From the NCBI GenBank assembly GCA_964635265.1, contig CAZWNV010000056.1:1-15966 (forward strand): DNA of 15,966 nucleotides. The letters are read 5' to 3'. Positions 6,770-13,499 of this stretch are shown in pieces. Numbering within the stretch: the first letter of the stretch is position 1; each line of letters begins with the position of its first letter. The DNA comes from M55B175 sp964635265 (GTDB lineage: Bacteria > Desulfobacterota > Desulfobacteria > Desulfobacterales > Desulfosalsimonadaceae). Made by a program: the position numbers and the translations under genes. The notes under the pieces are model-generated. The model had not been told where the DNA came from. It saw only the letters and a list, made by a program, of their open reading frames with translations, and ran no database searches.

Positions 6770-7501
6770 ATGAAGCTGCATATCGGCACCTCCGGCTGGA
6801 ATTACAAACACTGGCGGGGCCCCTTTTATCCCGAGGAGCTGCCGGCAAACAAATGGCGGGAATACTACATGGAGCGCTTCCATACGGTGGAAGTAAACAA
6901 CACGTTCTATCAACTGCCGGACAAAAAGACTTTTGAAAAATGGAAACACGAGGCGGAGAGAGGCTTTATTTATGCCCTAAAAGCCAGCCGCTACATCACG
7001 CATATGAAAAAACTCAAGGATCCGCACGAGCCTGTGAACAATTTTCTCTCCCATGCCGCAGTTTTGGAGGAAAAACTCGGGCCTGTGCTCTTTCAGCTCC
7101 CCCCGCGCTGGCGGTGCAATCCCGAACGGCTTGGGGCTTTTCTGGAAGCCCTTCCCGGCGACTTTCGCTATGTATTGGAATTCCGCGATGATTCCTGGTG
7201 GAAACCGGAAATCCGGGACATGCTGCGCCGCTACAATGCCGCTTGCTGTGTCTTCGACCTGGAAGGCGTCCAGTCGCCGCCGGAGGTCACGGCGGATTTT
7301 GCCTACATCCGCCTGCACGGCCCGGAAGCCGCTTATCAGGGCCAATACCCGGACAGCGCTCTCAATCATTGGGCGAAGCGCATCCGCTCCTGGCTGGCAC
7401 AGGGCATCGAGGTCTTCTGCTACTTTGACAACGACGAAAACGGCTATGCCGCCCAGGATGCCCTGCGTCTTGCGGCGAAAACGGAAGCGGAAGCTGGCTG
7501 A
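6770..7501 (+). CDS. DUF72 (YecE-like) family protein
   Basis: A 243-residue member of the widespread DUF72 family, which adopts a TIM-barrel fold and has no settled biochemical function. Family marks are the N-terminal IGTSGWNYKHWRGPFYP, FHTVEVNNTFYQLP, the ALKASRYITHMKKL stretch, LGPVLFQLPP, YVLEFRDDSWW, then FAYIRLHG and VFCYFDNDENGYA near the C terminus. Length is normal. A strong GGAGGAG ribosome-binding site precedes the ATG at 6770. It lies upstream of hsp20 in the same direction with 152 bases between, so partial readthrough into hsp20 is possible. Conservation of the polar residues suggests an enzyme, but I would not assign a reaction. Confidence 0.93.
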   Translation: MKLHIGTSGWNYKHWRGPFYPEELPANKWREYYMERFHTVEVNNTFYQLPDKKTFEKWKHEAERGFIYALKASRYITHMKKLKDPHEPVNNFLSHAAVLEEKLGPVLFQLPPRWRCNPERLGAFLEALPGDFRYVLEFRDDSWWKPEIRDMLRRYNAACCVFDLEGVQSPPEVTADFAYIRLHGPEAAYQGQYPDSALNHWAKRIRSWLAQGIEVFCYFDNDENGYAAQDALRLAAKTEAEAG

Positions 7502-7551
7502 AGTGCGGCCTGGCCGGCTGCAACCAGAGGGCTCCTTATTGAAAAAATACG

Positions 7552-7653
7552 CTCCACCCCCCCTTGACGAAGTGCTCCAAGGTATTACATTAAAGATGAA
7601 AAAAGGATATAGAAAACCGAAATTTCACATAATATAAAAAAGGGGGTGAGACT
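7552..7653 (+). promoter_or_regulatory. hsp20 leader: candidate promoter and Shine-Dalgarno-pairing segment
   Basis: TTGACG (7564-7569) and TACATT (7586-7591), 16 bases apart, form a plausible vegetative promoter with a start near 7598. Just upstream, CTCCACCCCCCC (7552-7563) is complementary, with one bulge, to GGGGGTGAG (7642-7650), the hsp20 ribosome-binding site. A transcript beginning upstream of 7552 could therefore hide that site in a hairpin. No CIRCE element (TTAGCACTC-N9-GAGTGCTAA) and no clear sigma32-type promoter is present. Confidence 0.4.
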
Positions 7654-8100
7654 ATGGCACTGGTGAGATGGGATCCCTGGACAACACTGCCGACACTTCA
7701 GGACCGGATTAACCGCCTTTTTGAGGATACATTCCCCACCCGACAGACGGGCGCGGAAGAAGAGATGAGCCTGATGGATTGGCGACCGACGGTAGATACC
7801 TATGAAGAAGGCGACAACATCGTGATCAAGGCCGAATTACCGGGAGTCAAAAAAGAGGATGTCTCCATCGATGTCAAAAACAACGTGCTAACGCTCAAGG
7901 GAGAGCGCAAACACGAGGATAACGTGGAAGACGAAAACTACTACCGCAGGGAATGTGCGTACGGAAAATTCCAGCGGGCATTTACACTGCCCGATTCGGT
8001 AAATCCGGACAAAATCGAGGCTTCTTATAAGGATGGAATCCTGAAGGTCACGGTTCCCAAGACAGAAGAGAGCAAAGCCAAAAAAATCGAGATCAAATAA
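7654..8100 (+). CDS. small heat-shock protein, Hsp20/alpha-crystallin family
   Basis: A 148-residue ATP-independent holdase chaperone that binds unfolding proteins as an oligomer in the cytoplasm. The N-terminal arm starts MALVRWDPW with LQDRINRLFED, the usual opening of bacterial class A small heat-shock proteins. The alpha-crystallin domain (about residues 45-135) has WRPTVDTYE, IVIKAELPGVKKEDVSI, LTLKGERK, YRRECAYGKFQRAFTLP and the conserved YKDGILKVTVPK (the G-x-L signature). The C-terminal tail carries KKIEIK, an I-x-I oligomer-docking motif. The ribosome-binding site GGGGGTGAG lies just before the ATG. It is followed at once by a strong terminator, so it ends its transcript. Confidence 0.96.
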   Translation: MALVRWDPWTTLPTLQDRINRLFEDTFPTRQTGAEEEMSLMDWRPTVDTYEEGDNIVIKAELPGVKKEDVSIDVKNNVLTLKGERKHEDNVEDENYYRRECAYGKFQRAFTLPDSVNPDKIEASYKDGILKVTVPKTEESKAKKIEIK

Positions 8101-8111
8101 AAACTCTGCGT

Positions 8112-8145
8112 AAAAGCCCGGACCCCCGGCGGGGTCCGGGCTTTT
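8112..8145. terminator. bidirectional intrinsic terminator between hsp20 and ilvE
   Basis: A perfect 15-bp stem (8112-8126 with 8131-8145) with the 4-base loop CGGC has an A4 flank on one side and a T4 flank on the other. It gives a GC hairpin followed by U residues whichever strand is transcribed. It lies 12 bases after the hsp20 stop and 14 bases after the ilvE stop on the other strand, so it can serve both convergent genes. Confidence 0.93.
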
Positions 8146-8158
8146 GTTTGTCCGTGCC

Positions 8159-9229
8159 TCATTTTTTTTCCAGCGGCAGCACCCAGCCTTCCGGATCTTC
8201 GGCGCGGCCGTACTGAATATCGGTGATGGCGTTAAAAAAACGCTGTGCCCACGGCCCCACCGTGCCATCGCCCACTTTGACGACTTTGTCCTTGTAGCGG
8301 ATCTCTCCCACAGGGGAAATCACGGCCGCCGTACCGGAACCGAAAACCTCCTGCAGACGGCCGGCCTCGTAGAGATCCACCAGTTCGTCAATGCTGATCC
8401 GGCGCTCGGTTACGGCAAGCCCCCATTTCTGGGCAAGCCGGATTACCGTATCCCGGGTAATGCCCGCCAGGATACTGCCGCTCAAAGAGGGAGTGACCAG
8501 CTCATTGTCTATTACGAAAAAAATATTCATGGAGCCGACTTCCTCGACATACTTGAGCTCCACTCCGTCAAGCCAGAGCACCTGCGTGTAGCCTTTGCTA
8601 TGTGCCTCTTCTCCGGCATAAAGGCTGGCGGCGTAGTTTCCCGCCGTCTTCACCTCGCCCATGCCGCCGCGCACGGCGCGCACGTGTTTATCCGTCACCC
8701 AGATTTTTACCGGGTTGAAGCCCTCCTTGTAATAGGCACCGACCGGGGAAAGGATGATAAAGAACCGGTAGGTGTAGGAGGCGCGGACTCCCAGAAAGGG
8801 GTCGGTGGCAATAATCGTGGGGCGGATATAAAGAGAAGTGCCGGGCGCTTTCGGCACCCATCGCTTCTCCAGCTGCAGCAGCTCGGCCAGCGCTTCAAGA
8901 GCGAATTCCTCGTCAAACGCAGGAATACAGAGCTTATGCGCCGACCGGTTAAACCGTCTGAAATTCTCCCGCGGGCGAAACAGATTGATGCCGCCGGCAG
9001 GGGTGGTAAAGGCTTTGAGACCCTCGAAAATGGACTGGCCGTAGTGCAGTACCATCGTAGAAGGATCCATGCGGAATTCGTGATAGGGTTCAATGCGCGG
9101 ATTATGCCAGCCTTTCTCCGGATTGTAATCCATATTGAACATATGGTCGGTAAAAACCGTGCCAAAGCTAAGTTCGGAATCATTCGGCAAATCCTTTAAC
9201 CGATCAGCAGTGGTGATGCTAAGTGTCAT
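8159..9229 (-). CDS. ilvE: branched-chain amino acid aminotransferase
   Basis: A 356-residue fold-type IV PLP enzyme that transfers the amino group between glutamate and the 2-oxoacids of leucine, isoleucine and valine. Length and the opening match the longer 'type II' bacterial branch (FGTVFTDHMFNMDY, then WHNPRIEPYHEF). The YGQSIFEGLKAF motif is at about 63-74, and RPRENFRRFNRSA follows. The catalytic lysine is K194 in GGMGEVKTAGNYAAS. WLDGVELKYVEEVGSMNIFFV follows, with E230 near the cofactor, and SGTAAVISPVGEI closes the active site. A TTG at 9241 is in frame, but its codons overlap GGAG, the ribosome-binding site for ATG 9229, six bases upstream. It is divergent from a 2-oxoacid:ferredoxin oxidoreductase operon, which fits a shared 2-oxoacid pool. 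Confidence 0.96.
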   Translation of the reverse strand: MTLSITTADRLKDLPNDSELSFGTVFTDHMFNMDYNPEKGWHNPRIEPYHEFRMDPSTMVLHYGQSIFEGLKAFTTPAGGINLFRPRENFRRFNRSAHKLCIPAFDEEFALEALAELLQLEKRWVPKAPGTSLYIRPTIIATDPFLGVRASYTYRFFIILSPVGAYYKEGFNPVKIWVTDKHVRAVRGGMGEVKTAGNYAASLYAGEEAHSKGYTQVLWLDGVELKYVEEVGSMNIFFVIDNELVTPSLSGSILAGITRDTVIRLAQKWGLAVTERRISIDELVDLYEAGRLQEVFGSGTAAVISPVGEIRYKDKVVKVGDGTVGPWAQRFFNAITDIQYGRAEDPEGWVLPLEKK

Positions 9230-9531
9230 GATTATCTCCAAAATCTGTCAGGTTAGGGTGGATTCCTGTAAAGCTGTATTTTGTATCACGTACGCCTGCA
9301 TGATCAAGGAAATTTAACGCTGACGGAAAAATTCTCCGCTCAAAACAACCCCGGGGACCATCAGTTCCCGGCCGGATGGAAGCTATTTAGCATTTTTTTC
9401 CCCTTGAAGGCAATGGCCGGAGTGGTGTAAAAGGCTTGACAAAAAAGAGATTTTTCTTAATTTTGATACTTTTGGAAAAAATCGGCAAACCTGCCTGCTA
9501 GCAACCTTCAAGATCCTGAAAAGAGCAGCTC
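9230..9531. promoter_or_regulatory. divergent promoter region between ilvE and the oxidoreductase operon
   Basis: This 302-base stretch holds no gene that I can support. For ilvE (minus strand) a weak pair is TTGATC (9307-9302) with TACAAA (9285-9280), 16 bases apart. For the plus-strand operon there is a perfect TTGACA (9436-9441) followed by AT-rich sequence with only a poor -10 (AATTTT at 9459-9464), about 70 bases before the ATG at 9532. Between them is an 8-bp hairpin with one G-T pair (9351-9358 with 9364-9371, loop 9359-9363), and 25 bases further on a T7 run (9392-9398). Confidence 0.5.
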
Positions 9532-10098
9532 ATGCGAGACGATATCATCCAGATCCGATGGCACGGCCGCGGCGGACAGGGCGCAATCACCGCTGCCAAA
9601 ATTGTCGCCAACGCCGCATTTGCATCAGGCTACACCGGCGTTGTCATGACGCCGACTTTTGGTACGGAACGGCGCGGGGCGCCGGTGCTTACTTCCCTGA
9701 AAATCGCAAGGGAAAAAATCTACGATCTCTCCCCCATCAGCGAACCCGACATGGTGATGGTATTTGACCCGCTGCTGCTGACCGAAGTGGGTGTTACCAA
9801 CGGTCTGCGCGCAGACGGCCTTATGATGCTCAATTCCCCGCGGTCGCCTGCAGAGTACGCCAGCGAAAAATTGACCGTTGCAACAGCCGATGTCACCTCC
9901 CTTTCCGCAGGGGCAGGTCTGCCCAGGGGTATTATCAACACCGGAATGATCGGCCTTTTCGCCAAAGCCGCCGGACTTCTCGAGCTGGATCACCTGCTTG
10001 AGGCCGTGGGCGAAGAATTTGCGGGACGCAATCCGGAGAAAAACATAGAAGCCGCCCGGGCGGTGTATGCGAATACGATGATTGGAGCGTTTTCATGA
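9532..10098 (+). CDS. porG: 2-oxoacid:ferredoxin oxidoreductase, gamma subunit
   Basis: The gamma subunit of a four-subunit 2-oxoacid:ferredoxin oxidoreductase (POR/VOR type), which oxidatively decarboxylates a 2-oxoacid to acyl-CoA and CO2 or runs in reverse. In this 188-residue protein the IQIRWHGRGGQGAITAAKI nucleotide-loop-like N terminus is diagnostic. It is followed by a TPTFGTERRGAPVLTSLKI stretch and VMVFDPLL, and near the end by GIINTGMIGLFAKAAGLL. This subunit helps to close over the CoA site. The ribosome-binding site is weak (AAGAG, 9521-9525). The stop overlaps the start of the delta gene (ATGA, 10095-10098), showing a tightly coupled operon. The symbol is by family convention; the true substrate might be a branched-chain 2-oxoacid. 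Confidence 0.92.
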   Translation: MRDDIIQIRWHGRGGQGAITAAKIVANAAFASGYTGVVMTPTFGTERRGAPVLTSLKIAREKIYDLSPISEPDMVMVFDPLLLTEVGVTNGLRADGLMMLNSPRSPAEYASEKLTVATADVTSLSAGAGLPRGIINTGMIGLFAKAAGLLELDHLLEAVGEEFAGRNPEKNIEAARAVYANTMIGAFS

Positions 10099-10400
10099 CA
10101 AAAAAACCTTATGCCTGCCATATATCCCGCAGCGAACCCGGTCCGGGAGACGGCGGCCGTACCGGATCCTGGCGTGTGCTTCGCCCTGTAATCGATCTGG
10201 AAAAGTGTATCCCCGCCAAGCGCGGCAAGCCTGCCTGCTTTACCTGCTGGCTCTACTGCCCGGACGGGGTTATCTCGCGCACCATTCCGCCGGAAATCGA
10301 CTACGAATACTGCAAGGGATGTGAGATCTGCGCGGAGGAATGCCCGGTGGACGCCATTACCATGGTAGAGGAAACCGCTTTGATGAAAGAGGAGAAATAG
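10095..10400 (+). CDS. porD: 2-oxoacid:ferredoxin oxidoreductase, delta (ferredoxin-like) subunit
   Basis: A 101-residue electron-transfer subunit with two [4Fe-4S] sites linking the TPP site of the beta subunit to external ferredoxin. The second site is standard: C73-x2-C76-x2-C79-x3-C83-P. The first is not. The last three ligands (C48-x2-C51-x3-C55-P) are normal, but the nearest upstream cysteine is C38, nine residues before C48 instead of two. The N terminus (about 25 residues rich in G, P and S) precedes the family's WRVLRPVID strand. It overlaps the gamma gene by four bases and ends four bases before the alpha gene. An AGGAG near its 3' end (10390-10394) serves the alpha gene. Confidence 0.92.
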   Translation: MTKKPYACHISRSEPGPGDGGRTGSWRVLRPVIDLEKCIPAKRGKPACFTCWLYCPDGVISRTIPPEIDYEYCKGCEICAEECPVDAITMVEETALMKEEK

Positions 10401-10404
10401 CCCT

Positions 10405-11598
10405 ATGCATGTCATTGAATCCGGCAATGTAGCGGCTGCAAACGGTGTAAAACTGGCCCGTGCACAGGTTGTGGCCGCATATCCCATAACCCCGCAGACG
10501 CCTCTTACGGAGAAGCTCTCCGAATTTGTCGACGCCGGGGAAATGGAGGCCGAATATATTCCCGTGGAAAGCGAGCATAGCGCTCTCTCCGTCTGTATCG
10601 CCGCTTCCAGCGCCGGCTGCAGGGCCTTTACCGCAACCAGCGCAAACGGCCTGTTGTACATGAACGAACAGCTCCACTGGGCGGCCGGGGCCCGCCTGCC
10701 GATTGTCATGTGTGTGGTAAACCGCGGCATCGGGGCGCCCTGGACCGTGTGGAATGACCATCAGGATGCCTTCTCCCAGCGCGATACCGGCTGGATACAG
10801 ATATATGCCTGCGATCATCAACAAATCATTGATACAGTCCTCCAGGCCTATGCCATCGCAGAAACCGTCAACATTCCTGTTATGGTCTGCTACGACGGCT
10901 ATATTCTCTCGCACACCTACATGCCCTTTGAACTGACAGACAGGGAAACCGCAGATAGCTTTCTCCCCTCCTTTTCCCCGGCGTTCTGCCTTGACCCGGA
11001 GCAGCCCTGCAACTTCAACACGGTCACGCTTCCCGATATCCGGCCGAATGTGCGCGGTGAAACAGCGCCGGGATACATGGAAATCCGGCACAACCTGTAT
11101 ACAGACATGCGGGAAGCTTTAGGCGTGATAGAAGAGGTGGACCAAAAATTCGCCAAAGCCTTCGGCAGAGGGGGCAACGCCTTTCTGGAGCCTTACAAAT
11201 GCGGGGATGCCGAATACATTGCCGTATGCATGGGCTCTTTGTCCTATCATTTAAGGGATGTGGTCAACGCCCTGCGCGAGGAAGGCTTGCCTGTAGGCGT
11301 CTGCGGGGTTCGGGTCTACCGCCCCTTTCCGGATCAGGCTGTACGCGAGGCCTTTCAAGGGGCCAAAGGGCTGATCGTTTTTGAAAAAGCCCTGAGCTAC
11401 GGCTACGAGGGCGCCCTGTTTTCGGATATCAAAGCAGCACTGTATAACCTGGAAAAGCGCCCTTTTATTCACAACTACATTCTGGGACTGGGCGGCCGCG
11501 AGATTCAGACGACACAGCTCAAGCAAGCCCTTTCCGATTCCTGCACCCGGGAAATGGATCCGGGCTCCATGCCCCGCTGGCTCGGTCTTAAGCTATAG
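10405..11598 (+). CDS. porA: 2-oxoacid:ferredoxin oxidoreductase, alpha subunit
   Basis: A 397-residue alpha subunit, of usual length. It carries YPITPQTP at 26-33, with T29 at the substrate-contact threonine position. It also has VESEHSALSVCIAAS, ATSANGLLYMNEQLHWAAG, VVNRGIGAPWTVWNDHQDAF, SQRDTGWIQIYA and PVMVCYDGYILSHT. The C-terminal Rossmann-like domain contains the YIAVCMGSLSYHLRDVVNALREEG and VCGVRVYRPFP segments. Together with beta it forms the catalytic pair. These motifs are shared by pyruvate- and 2-oxoisovalerate-type enzymes, so they do not settle the substrate. The start ATG is preceded by GAGGAG, ten bases away. Gene order gamma-delta-alpha-beta is the archaeal-type arrangement also common in strict anaerobic bacteria. 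Confidence 0.94.
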   Translation: MHVIESGNVAAANGVKLARAQVVAAYPITPQTPLTEKLSEFVDAGEMEAEYIPVESEHSALSVCIAASSAGCRAFTATSANGLLYMNEQLHWAAGARLPIVMCVVNRGIGAPWTVWNDHQDAFSQRDTGWIQIYACDHQQIIDTVLQAYAIAETVNIPVMVCYDGYILSHTYMPFELTDRETADSFLPSFSPAFCLDPEQPCNFNTVTLPDIRPNVRGETAPGYMEIRHNLYTDMREALGVIEEVDQKFAKAFGRGGNAFLEPYKCGDAEYIAVCMGSLSYHLRDVVNALREEGLPVGVCGVRVYRPFPDQAVREAFQGAKGLIVFEKALSYGYEGALFSDIKAALYNLEKRPFIHNYILGLGGREIQTTQLKQALSDSCTREMDPGSMPRWLGLKL

Positions 11599-11646
11599 GA
11601 CTGCAGACCAGCCTGAAAAAAAAGACGAAATTTACGGGATATCGAA

Positions 11647-12558
11647 ATGGCTGACAAAACAAGCATCCTCAATCTGCCGGAAGAAGAACTCGTGCACCCG
11701 GGCAATCGTGCCTGCGCAGGCTGCGGCCTGAGCATCATTTACCGCATCGGGCTAAAAGCCCTGGGGCGCGATACCATTCTTGTGGTGCCGCCGAGCTGCC
11801 TGACCGTACTGCAGGGACTCTACCCGATTGCCGCCACCCAGTTGCCCTGTTTAAACGTCACCTTTGCATCCACCGCGGCGGCAGCCACCGGTATCCTGGG
11901 GGCCCTGCGGTCGCAGAAAAAACACGGCACAACCGTTGCCGCCTGGGCAGGCGACGGCGGCACCAGCGACATCGGTCTGCAGGCGCTCTCCGGGGCATGT
12001 GAGCGCGGAGAAAACTTTATTTTTATCTGCTACGACAACGAGGCTTATATGAATACCGGAATTCAGCGCTCCGGCACCACGCCGCAGGGCGTGCTGACCA
12101 CCACAACGCCGATTTCCGGCAAAAAACAGAAAAAAAAGGATGTTCCCGCGGTGATCGCCGCCCACGGCATCCCCTATGTGGCCACAGCCTCCGCCGCATA
12201 CCCGCTGGACTTCTATGACAAGCTCTGTAAAGCCAAGGCCATCGAAGGGCCCAAGTACATCCATGTCCATACCCCCTGCCCCTCGGGCTGGGGGTTTAAC
12301 CCGCGCCACAGTGTCAAAATCGGGCGCCTTGCGGTAGAGTGCGGCCTGTTCGACCTCTACGAGATCGAAAACGGGCGCCTTACGTTAAACGATCCGTCAA
12401 AACGCCTGCTCTCCAAAAAACGGCGGCCTGTAGGGGAATATTTTGAAATCCAGTCGCGTTTCCGCGGCCTCTCAGCGGAGCAAACCGCCGCCGCCCAGCA
12501 GGAAGTTGACGAGAAGTGGGCAGCCTACCAAAAACAGGCGGAGTGCGGTGAGCTATAG
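11647..12558 (+). CDS. porB: 2-oxoacid:ferredoxin oxidoreductase, beta (TPP-binding) subunit
   Basis: A 303-residue beta subunit that binds thiamine diphosphate and one [4Fe-4S] cluster. Candidate cluster cysteines are C23 and C26 (CAGCG), C51 (PPSCLTVLQG) and C211 (HTPCPSGWGF), the family's usual pattern. The TPP/Mg motif is AGDGGTSDIGLQALSGA (D103), followed by FICYDNEAYMNTGIQRSG. The length is nearer to the shorter VOR-type beta subunits than to the longer pyruvate type, a weak hint only. It starts 48 bases after alpha with a poor ribosome-binding site, and ends 14 bases from the convergent XRE-cupin gene with no hairpin between them. Confidence 0.94.
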   Translation: MADKTSILNLPEEELVHPGNRACAGCGLSIIYRIGLKALGRDTILVVPPSCLTVLQGLYPIAATQLPCLNVTFASTAAAATGILGALRSQKKHGTTVAAWAGDGGTSDIGLQALSGACERGENFIFICYDNEAYMNTGIQRSGTTPQGVLTTTTPISGKKQKKKDVPAVIAAHGIPYVATASAAYPLDFYDKLCKAKAIEGPKYIHVHTPCPSGWGFNPRHSVKIGRLAVECGLFDLYEIENGRLTLNDPSKRLLSKKRRPVGEYFEIQSRFRGLSAEQTAAAQQEVDEKWAAYQKQAECGEL

Positions 12559-12572
12559 CGCCCCCCGCACGG

Positions 12573-13193
12573 CTATCCTTCGTATAACACGGCCAATATT
12601 TCGGCTTTGCCGCTTTTGGCAGCTACCATGTGCGGCGTGGTGGATAAATAATAGACGCTGTCACCCGGCTCCAGTTCATGGCGGTCCCGGTCAATTCTCA
12701 CAATTACGGTACCCTCGAGGACATAAATAAACTCCTCGCCCTCATGAACAGAGGTTTCTTCCTCCGGGTTCTCCTCCAGGGTTACCATCAGGGCCTCCAT
12801 GTGACGGCCCTTGACTTCCGGGGCCAGACTTCTGTAAGTATAGAGGTTTTTTCCCTTGGCGGAAGTAGATCGCGAAGCGATCCTTCGCTCGTCTTTTCGG
12901 GTAATGGAATACAGTTTGTCTCCCACACCCGACACCAGGCGGCTGAAGGCGCTCTCCAGGGCCTTGGAAAGCTTGACCAGCGTGCCGAGTTGGGGCTGGA
13001 TTTCATTTCTTTCGATTTTCTGCAGCGTTTCCATGGCAAAACCGGTCACATTGGCCATTTCCTCATAGGACAGCCCTTTTTCTTCCCGGATCCCCCGAAT
13101 CCGGTCGCCGACAGCCTCCACAGTGACCTGTTCATGAGCGGAAATATCCCCTGTCAAAACGTCATAGCGATCCTGATCTGTCTCGCGCTCCAT
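12573..13193 (-). CDS. XRE-family HTH regulator with C-terminal cupin sensor domain
   Basis: A 206-residue transcription regulator of the XRE-cupin type. Residues about 26-82 are a Cro/CI-type helix-turn-helix: VGDRIRGIREEKGLSYEEM, NVTGFAMETLQKIERNEIQP and LGTLVKLSKALE. Residues about 125-205 are a cupin beta barrel with VHEGEEFIYVLEGTVIVRI, LEPGDSVYYLSTTPHMV and AEILAVLY. In the first cupin motif only one histidine of the usual H-x-H remains (V in place of the first), so metal binding may be altered. ATG 13193 follows GGGAGATAAGC, a good ribosome-binding site. The gene converges on the oxidoreductase operon, 14 bases away. It is a candidate regulator of that operon and of ilvE, but direction and ligand are unknown. 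Confidence 0.93.
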   Translation of the reverse strand: MERETDQDRYDVLTGDISAHEQVTVEAVGDRIRGIREEKGLSYEEMANVTGFAMETLQKIERNEIQPQLGTLVKLSKALESAFSRLVSGVGDKLYSITRKDERRIASRSTSAKGKNLYTYRSLAPEVKGRHMEALMVTLEENPEEETSVHEGEEFIYVLEGTVIVRIDRDRHELEPGDSVYYLSTTPHMVAAKSGKAEILAVLYEG

Positions 13194-13499
13194 GCTTATC
13201 TCCCGTTTTCCTTGTATTGAGCCGGGTCATGGCACGTCAGGCCCTGCATCCGGCCATAGAGGTTTTTGATTTAGTCTGCAGATCCGGATAAAAAAATACC
13301 AAACCCCGCTTCGCAGGTCAACATCTGCGGAAAAAAGCTCCGCCCGTCACTGCAGGCAGCCTGGTGAAGAAATCCAGTGCCATTTTTTTGAATGATTGCC
13401 ATTGGCGAATGCTTGCTGTATAGTACACGGACAGCGACGGCAGCAATGCGAAAACCCCTCGGATAACACAAGCACCAGCCAGCAGGCAGCAAACACAGA
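13194..13499. other. divergent intergenic region, XRE-cupin to GGDEF-ATPase gene
   Basis: These 306 bases hold no supported gene. They must carry the start regions of both flanking genes. On the plus strand one good promoter is seen (13396-13424). On the minus strand no convincing promoter for the XRE-cupin gene was found. A short imperfect hairpin followed by T7 (13361-13388) is present, but no plus-strand gene upstream would need it. Confidence 0.5.
13396..13424 (+). promoter_or_regulatory. sigma70-type promoter of the GGDEF-ATPase gene
   Basis: TTGCCA (13396-13401; 5 of 6 matches) and TATAGT (13419-13424; 5 of 6) are separated by 17 bases. The start would lie near 13431, about 70 bases before the ATG at 13500. 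It is the only good promoter in this intergenic region and fits the downstream gene. Confidence 0.65.

Noticed and set aside
7596..7637. 13-residue leader peptide frame before hsp20 (starts MKKGYRKPK)
   Set aside because: It has no ribosome-binding site and its start lies at or before the predicted transcription start, so translation is doubtful.
7500..7653. CIRCE or sigma32-type heat-shock promoter before hsp20
   Set aside because: No TTAGCACTC-N9-GAGTGCTAA repeat and no CTTGAA...CCCCAT pair is present.
8144..9199. Open frame of 351 codons on the plus strand
   Set aside because: It is antisense to ilvE, whose catalytic motifs are unmistakable, and has no ribosome-binding site or family match.
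12860..12892. Palindromic GATCGCGAAGCGATC in the XRE-cupin gene
   Set aside because: It lies in the coding linker between the two domains, and no second copy was noticed elsewhere in the window, so there is no basis to call a repeat element.
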